DNA from: Quillaja saponaria
Lineage: Eukaryota; Streptophyta; Magnoliopsida; Fabales; Quillajaceae
Direction: 5' to 3'
Assembly (NCBI GenBank): GCA_029379385.1
Contig: CM055612.1
Coordinates: forward strand, 14,012,001 to 14,076,000
Length of the DNA stretch: 64,000 nucleotides
In this document: piece after piece, positions 58,206 through 64,000 of the stretch
Layout of the letters: every line of letters starts with the position of its first letter
Position numbering within the stretch: position 1 is the stretch's first letter
The notes under the pieces: generated by a model
Told to the model about the DNA's origin: nothing
The model's database searches: none
Seen by the model: only the letters and a program-made list of their open reading frames with translations
Position numbers and translations under genes: made by a program

Positions 58206-61205
58206 TGTCACATCCTACATGGAGGCATGGGCAAAGGAATGGGTAACCAAACTTTTGAAACACTGATTTCAAATCAAAAAAACCCAAACGACCCTTGACT
58301 AAACTAAAGATTAAAAGTAAAGTTTAGAAAACACAAATTAAATGAAAATGCTTACTTACAAAAATATATAACAACTTAACTAAAATTTTGGCGGAGGTTT
58401 CCTGTAAAATGAACATGCCCAAAATACAAACATAGATATAACCTGGTTACATTAAACCAGTCAACAACAGTAACAATATACACAAAGAGCTTTGCTTCAT
58501 TTATACCATAAACAATAATATTTAGACTATTATACAAAACAAAACAAAACAAGATACCTAAAGCCTAACGTGACTGCAAATCTCACCCTTTGGCTTCAAG
58601 TATGCAATCTCGATATATACCTTGTCACTATACAATCCATAAGTGACAAATCTGTCAGTGGGTATGCTGGGCTCCTGATACTAAAAAAAATATAAACAAA
58701 TGAGGGATAAGTCATAAAGACTTAGTATGTGAAAAACGTACCTAAAGGGGTACTAGTATAAATCAACACATAATATAATACACATAAGTTGAATATTATG
58801 CATGTTAATGTGGATTACAAAAATAATTCAACTTAATATGTACAAAGATATGAAAATGTTAAAATTTAACAAATACAACTTATAGAATACCATGTACAAA
58901 TAATTTAATCAAAGCAGGTAAACAAATCAATCGAAGCACACAAAAGGGCAAATCGAAGTAACTCAACACCTGCATACAAAATACATATCCTTCTTTACTC
59001 CTCACATATCCATCCCTGATGCTAAGTTACTCAAATATCTTTAATCAAGTATCAAATAAACAAAGCAAAGGTATTGTAAGTGCACCTGGATTCTATTTCG
59101 TATATAAAGACAATATAATTGGCCCTCATCAAACACAAAGAAAGTCATACATAAAATACAATACAATTAATATGAAAATATCAACCATATAGCATATAAT
59201 CAATTAATTTAACTGTAGTACTAAACATACACCTTTGAAAACTACATGAACATATTCATAAAAATACACCGCAACAATTACTCATAACACATTAGCAACC
59301 TAAAAAGTAACATTTTCCACTCACAAGATTATGGATTCCTCTTGCGTTCACGTGTGTCGTCTGGTCAATAATAGGTTCTAGAGCTGAAAATCATATTTTC
59401 ACATATTACTTAATTTATACTTTCATAGTTATAATCCTTTAATTACTAAACTTTTATATCACTTCCATGCATTTCTTGGAAATCAATTCCTCTTAGGCAT
59501 TTTAACAACACCTTGAGGACAATTTTAATTCAATTTCAAGTATATATATATATATATATAATATATATTATATATATACATACCAAGAAATCAACACTAA
59601 TTTCTTAATTAAACATTACTGACATTTCAAGTATTAAATTCAAGTGAGGCTAATCATGTAAAATTAATCAAAGGCATGAATTATATAATTCCAATATCAA
59701 TCCAATTAAGTTCCAAGATTCCTCTTTCCTTAACCATTTAAGCAACACTTCTTTACCCCTTATTCTTGGACTTTTTATTCAAATTCACATAATACCTAAC
59801 CACAAGGATTGAATAATACTATGTTTTATTCATTACATTACAATTATTTTTTTTCAAGAATTTTACCAAACATCTTAAGGGCATGATTTATTTTCATTCA
59901 TATATATACATACACCAAAAGAGTCAACATAATTACATCAATTCCTATATTACTTATATTCTAACATCAATCTTGAAATTAGTTTAGTTAACCAAAGAAA
60001 TCAAAAGCTTGAATTACACATGCTTCCAACAACATTATCTAATCCAAGCTTTCCTTACACACCTAACTATCACACATTTCATTACTTTTAAGTTTTAACT
60101 CTTCCTCCTTAATTCCCTAAACTTCAACATTACCTATAATCCCAACATTAGCTTTAAAGTTAATTAATCATTCAAGAGCTATTACAATATTTGATTATAA
60201 AGGTTTAACAACAACTAACATCAAAACCTTCATTACCATACTACCAAACTTATGGCTACCATTAACATCATTCCAATATTCAGTTTCTACTTCAAATTTA
60301 CATCTAATTCTCATACAATGACCAAAAGAATAACACTAGCTTCAAGAAAACAAGAGTCTTCATAAAATCAAAGGCTATTGATCAACCTACCAGAAAAACA
60401 GTAACAAAACTTAAGGAAAGAAGGTTACTACCACTAATTGAATAGCCAAAGGAAGACCAAATCCTACTACAAGGACTTGGGCAAACAAAGCCCAAAATAG
60501 CGCAGCCAAGGTGCTCAAGGCCTAACGGAGCTGCTCAAGGCCACCAAAAGGACTTAGGACTGAAGGTAAAAGAAACGGCTAGCTAAGGCAAGGAAGGCTA
60601 AAGAGCTTGGTTCAACAAGGGTTTCACCATAGCCAAAACAGGGGAAAGACTTTGTAGCCAAGAACAAAGGTTGTCCAACCAACCCATGGAACAAGACTCC
60701 TCGGCTAAAGCTAGCAGTTTCTCAAAAAGAAATGAAAGAGGAAGGTTGCATACCAAGGGAGAAACAAGCAAGGCAGATGGTGGAAGTTGATAGATAGGGG
60801 AAGGAAAGAAGGAAGCTTGGACATAAAATAGAAGGAAAAAGGAAAAGGGGATAGGGGAAAAAAACAAAAGAAAAGGAAAGTGAAAGATAAGACAAAAATT
60901 AAAATTCCAAAAGTGAGTCAAAGTCAAAAATTTTATGGTAGAAATTAAGTCTTGATTATTCAATCAATTTAATTTACTTGGTCTCAATTTTATTCAATTA
61001 CTTTAATTTACTTGGTTACAATTTTATTTACTTTACAACAAGAGTTATACACCCTTTTTTTTTTTTTCTACTTACACTAAGATATCGGGTTATAACATGT
61101 TTAATTATATTGTTATTTATTTACTTTGTTTATGTGTTTGTTATTTTATAATTAAAGTTTACACATTATATCTAAAACTCAATTTTATGATATCGGGTTA
61201 TAACA
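58206..61205 (-). repeat. 3' LTR of a Tekay-like Ty3/gypsy element (3,000 bp)
   Basis: On the minus strand it starts TGTTATAACCCGATATC (61205) right after a PPT and ends GGATGTGACA (58206). The same start motif recurs 108 bp inside (61081-61097), so the first 108 bp appear duplicated. An AT microsatellite lies at 59540-59578. Open stretches inside, such as 60598-60963, are LTR sequence. It belongs to the family of 13029-15070, 49053-49320 and 61729 onwards. Confidence 0.8.
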
Positions 61206-61225
61206 GTACTCCCCACCATAAAAGA
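61206..61225 (-). other. Polypurine tract
   Basis: TTTTATGGTGGGGAGTAC on the minus strand, abutting the LTR start. Confidence 0.7.
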
Positions 61226-61440
61226 AATTCATCACGAATTTCAAATGGAATAGTTACGGATGTATCGTTTACTTCAATCATTCAAATAGATATAGATTTT
61301 TGTTACTTCCATGCAACTTTGGGTTCCCATATAGCTTTTTGTTCATTGTGATATTACCAAATAACTTTGACCAAAGAATGATCTTCCTTAGAAGATTACA
61401 GACTTGTTATAGAAGAGTACTCCAAAGAAACGAACTGGGA
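61226..61440 (-). pseudogene. C-terminal end of gypsy pol
   Basis: The minus strand reads DHSLVKVIW, stop, YHNEQKAIWEPKVAWK, the LVKVLWRNH-xxEEATWE segment that closes chromovirus pol polyproteins, then IRDEFLLWWGVL into the PPT. Interrupted by stops. Confidence 0.65.
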
Positions 61441-61549
61441 TGAATAAATTTTTCAATGGAGTTTAAACTGCTAAAGGAACATTTTATAAAATATAAAGGA
61501 AAACGTATTTTCATTATCAAATGGTACTTTAATACTAATTAAATAAGCA

Positions 61550-61728
61550 AACAATCTACCTGACGCCACTGCATTTGAAGCCTGAGCATCTTATGAAGTC
61601 AAAGCATACACACAAGCCTGACCCTTGCCTACGGATGATTAACCTCTGATAGAAGTGCCACAACTTCCCTAAGATATAGCAGGTGTAGCAGGCACCTGAG
61701 ATCCACCCTATACTGAATGAGATGTCTG
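61550..61728 (-). pseudogene. gag/protease boundary fragment of a Tekay-like element
   Basis: The minus strand contains GKGQACVYALTS, stop, DAQASNAVASG, the segment between the gag zinc knuckle and protease in Tekay-type elements. The protease, RT, RNase H and most of integrase that should follow are deleted before the pol end at about 61440. Confidence 0.65.
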
Positions 61729-64000
61729 TGTTATAAAATGGTATCTTTGTGTACATTTTAAAAATTTTGTGTATAACTTGCTGTAAAGTAAATAAAATTA
61801 TGAATCAAGTAAATTAAAGTGAATAAATAATTAACATACATATATATGTAGAATTAACCTCCACCATAAATTTAAAACATTGATCTTGACTTCACTTTAT
61901 TTTTTTTACTTTTCTTTGCCTCCTTTTTCCTTTCTTGGCCGACCTTGATTCCTTAGCTTCTCACAATTTTTCTAGTTCTTTATCCCTTGTTTTCTTTGCT
62001 TTCTTATTTTTCCTTTGCTTTGTGAACTGTCAAGTTGGCAGTCGAGATCTTGTAGCTTGCTACCTCCCTTTTGGCCATGCGTAAGGATTGCTCAACTTTG
62101 GGTGGCTTTTTCATCCCTGTCGAGAATTCTTGTTTAGTAGCCAGCTTTGACACCTTCATTCTTGTAGTAGTTGCACCTTTGCTTTTAGTAGAAGAACCTT
62201 CCTTGTGGTTATCTAGCAGGGGTGATTTGGAAGGCTTTAAACTACACCATACTAGCCTCCCATTCGTACCTAAACTTAACGTTCTTTGAAGCTCTAACCT
62301 TAGTACAGCCATGACCCCTATTTTGAGCAGCAACTAAGTTGGTTTCATCCTCCCTCATGTTTAGCTAGTTAGGTGAATTAGAGGGTGGTTTTTGTTGGGT
62401 AAGGGAGGCAGGGTAACAAGGAAAAAGCTAGGTGCAGCAGCCCCTTGTTGTAAGTCTTCAAAATTTTGTTCCAGTCGAGAGCTCTTGGTTTTTGGTAAGG
62501 TTGATTCATGTAATTTGGAGATGGTTTAGGAGGATTTGCAAGCTGCCATGGTTGGTAGCAAAGATTTTCCTTTTAGCAACCACAACTTGTATGGCCGCCC
62601 TTCAATTTGTTGATAGTTCTTGAATTTATAATCTTAGTTCTTTGATATCTTTAGTAGTTGATGAGTTAATACTAGGGAGTAAGAGAATTTTGAATACTAT
62701 GGATTAGGAATAAGAAGTAAAAGTAGAACTTAAATGATTAATGGAAAAGAAAAGTTGAAGTAGGTTATATTAATGTTGAATATAAGTATAAATCAAGTTT
62801 TTGGGTTACTTTGATTAACTAAATTAAATTCAAGATTAATGTTTGGAAAATGAGCAATATGAGAGAGTTAATAAATTTTGTTGATTTTATTTGAATAGGG
62901 ATAATTATATAAACACTTATAAATGAAATGAAATTAATTATGCCCTTAAGATGTTTGAAAAAAAGGCCTAAAAGAAACTAAGTGTGATAAAATAAATAGA
63001 ACTTGAATAAAACTTGATATATTTAAAGTCTTGGTGGTTAAGCATTATTTAAATTTGAATAAAAGTCTAAGAATAAAGAGTAAAGAATTGTTGGTTAGGT
63101 AGTTAAGGTAAAGCAAATCTTGGAATTTGATTGCATTAATATTGAATGCCATAATCCAAGCCATTGGTTGATTTTAAAAGATTAACTTAACTTAGATTTA
63201 ATGTTGCGAAAATGAGGAATGTCGAAAGTATGAGTTAGTATTGATTTCTTGATATGTATATATATATAAAATATACATACATGATATGGAATCAAGTTCC
63301 CTACAAGGTATTTGTTAAAATACCTAAAAGAACTTATTTCAAGAAACACATAGAAGTTGATATACATATAAGTTTTGTAATTAAGTAATAGTTGAAAATA
63401 TGATTTTCAACTTCGGAACATATTATTGAGCCAAAGACACACATGGACTCAAGAAGGAGTGACTAGCTAGATTCGTAACATTGTGAGTGAGAAATATTAC
63501 CCTTTGGTTGCTAGATTAATGTGCTTAGTTGTTTTGATGTATTTGTTGAATATGCTCATGTACTAGTAAATAGGAGTATATAGTGCTATAATTGAGTTAA
63601 TTGAATTAAATGCTATATGTTTGATCTTTGCATATATATTAATTGAATCATGATTGATGTGTGATTTTGTTTATGTTTGATAAGCGCTAATAAAACTAAT
63701 TTTTATTCGAATTGATTTTTACATATGAAATAGAATTCGGATGCACCTAAGATACATTTGCTTTGTTTACTTGATGTGTGATTAAAACTATTCAAGTAAC
63801 TCAACCCTAGGGATGGATATGTGAGGAGTATATATTTTAGTGTGCGGGAGCAAAATTGCCCTGAGGAGGATGTGTATTTAGTGTGCTGGTGCTGAGTTAC
63901 TCTATTTGGTCCTTTGAGTGCTTTGAATGCTTTGATTGATTTGTTTGTATAGTGTATTACATGAATTGTGTTTGTTTAATTTTATGTTTTCTATATTTAC
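61729..64000 (+). repeat. Second copy of the 3-kb LTR, opposite orientation, running off the window
   Basis: Starts TGTTATAAAATGGTATCTTT, aligned with the inner start of the LTR at 61097 (minus). GTATAACTTGCTGTAAAGTA and then AATAAAATTATGAATCAAGT correspond to 61045-60985 reversed. From about 62730 the match to the reverse complement of 60300-58950 is clear, for example GCCCTTAAGATGTTTG (62942) against 59870 and GTAACTCAACCCTAGGGATG (63796). The middle (61900-62700) is more diverged. Short open stretches here are LTR sequence. Confidence 0.75.

Noticed and set aside
60598..60963. 121-codon minus-strand open frame
   Set aside because: Lies entirely within the 3-kb LTR and is not kept in the other LTR copies.
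62004..62333. 109-codon minus-strand basic protein
   Set aside because: Falls in the variable middle of the second LTR and has no start context or domain.
1..64000. tRNA or rRNA genes
   Set aside because: No cloverleaf with A and B boxes and no rRNA-like stretch was noticed by eye; a covariance-model scan was not possible.

Overview
The window looks like transposon-packed, AT-rich heterochromatin from a flowering plant, most likely a eudicot. I base this on the element families present (Tat-type and Tekay-like Ty3/gypsy, Ty1/copia, TRIM, CACTA, BED/DUF659 hAT, Helitron), a receptor kinase with the intron position of the EFR/Xa21 group, and TATAAATA boxes inside LTRs. I cannot name the species. 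I found no intact host gene, rRNA, tRNA or CRISPR array. Nearly every coding trace is broken by stops, frameshifts or deletions, so the window is best read as a record of nested insertions.

Left part. Positions 490-7899 hold one degraded Tat-lineage Ty3/gypsy element: LTR, PBS, gag, protease, RT, truncated RNase H, integrase, a 94-bp tandem repeat, a long antisense ORF remnant, then the right LTR. After an AT-rich spacer, 10500-15650 is an LRR receptor-kinase pseudogene. A 2.04-kb solo LTR (13029-15070, 5-bp target duplication CATTG) sits in its activation-loop codons, and just after it the host intron is still visible.

Centre-left, 17.8-26.6 kb. Two partial LINE copies lie on the minus strand. 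One is split by an 812-bp TTA-flanked inverted-repeat element and an 831-bp TRIM with a perfect AGAAC target duplication. The other is cut by the 3' LTR of a minus-strand Ty1/copia element, whose 5' side is fused to a truncated hAT transposase gene. From 26.6 to 31 kb I see only unassigned AT-rich sequence with possible exon-like pieces, then a short Helitron-like element.

Centre, 31.6-42.1 kb. A satellite-like array (33083-38550) has about 33 monomers of about 167 bp and a second-level periodicity near 1.0-1.1 kb. Outward-pointing LTR-like sequences flank it: minus orientation on the left, plus orientation on the right (38835-42100).

Right part. A broken CACTA element (44.15-45.6 kb) is joined to a gag fragment, two minisatellites and an LTR of another Ty3/gypsy element. 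Then come a Helitron-like start, an LTR fragment and a small NB-ARC P-loop exon remnant. A more complete CACTA element follows (51.2-57.2 kb) with TNP2-type and Transposase_24-type remnants and palindromic subterminal repeats. The end holds a minus-strand Tekay-like LTR (58206-61205) with adjoining pol/gag scraps, and a second copy of that LTR in the opposite orientation (61729 to beyond the window).
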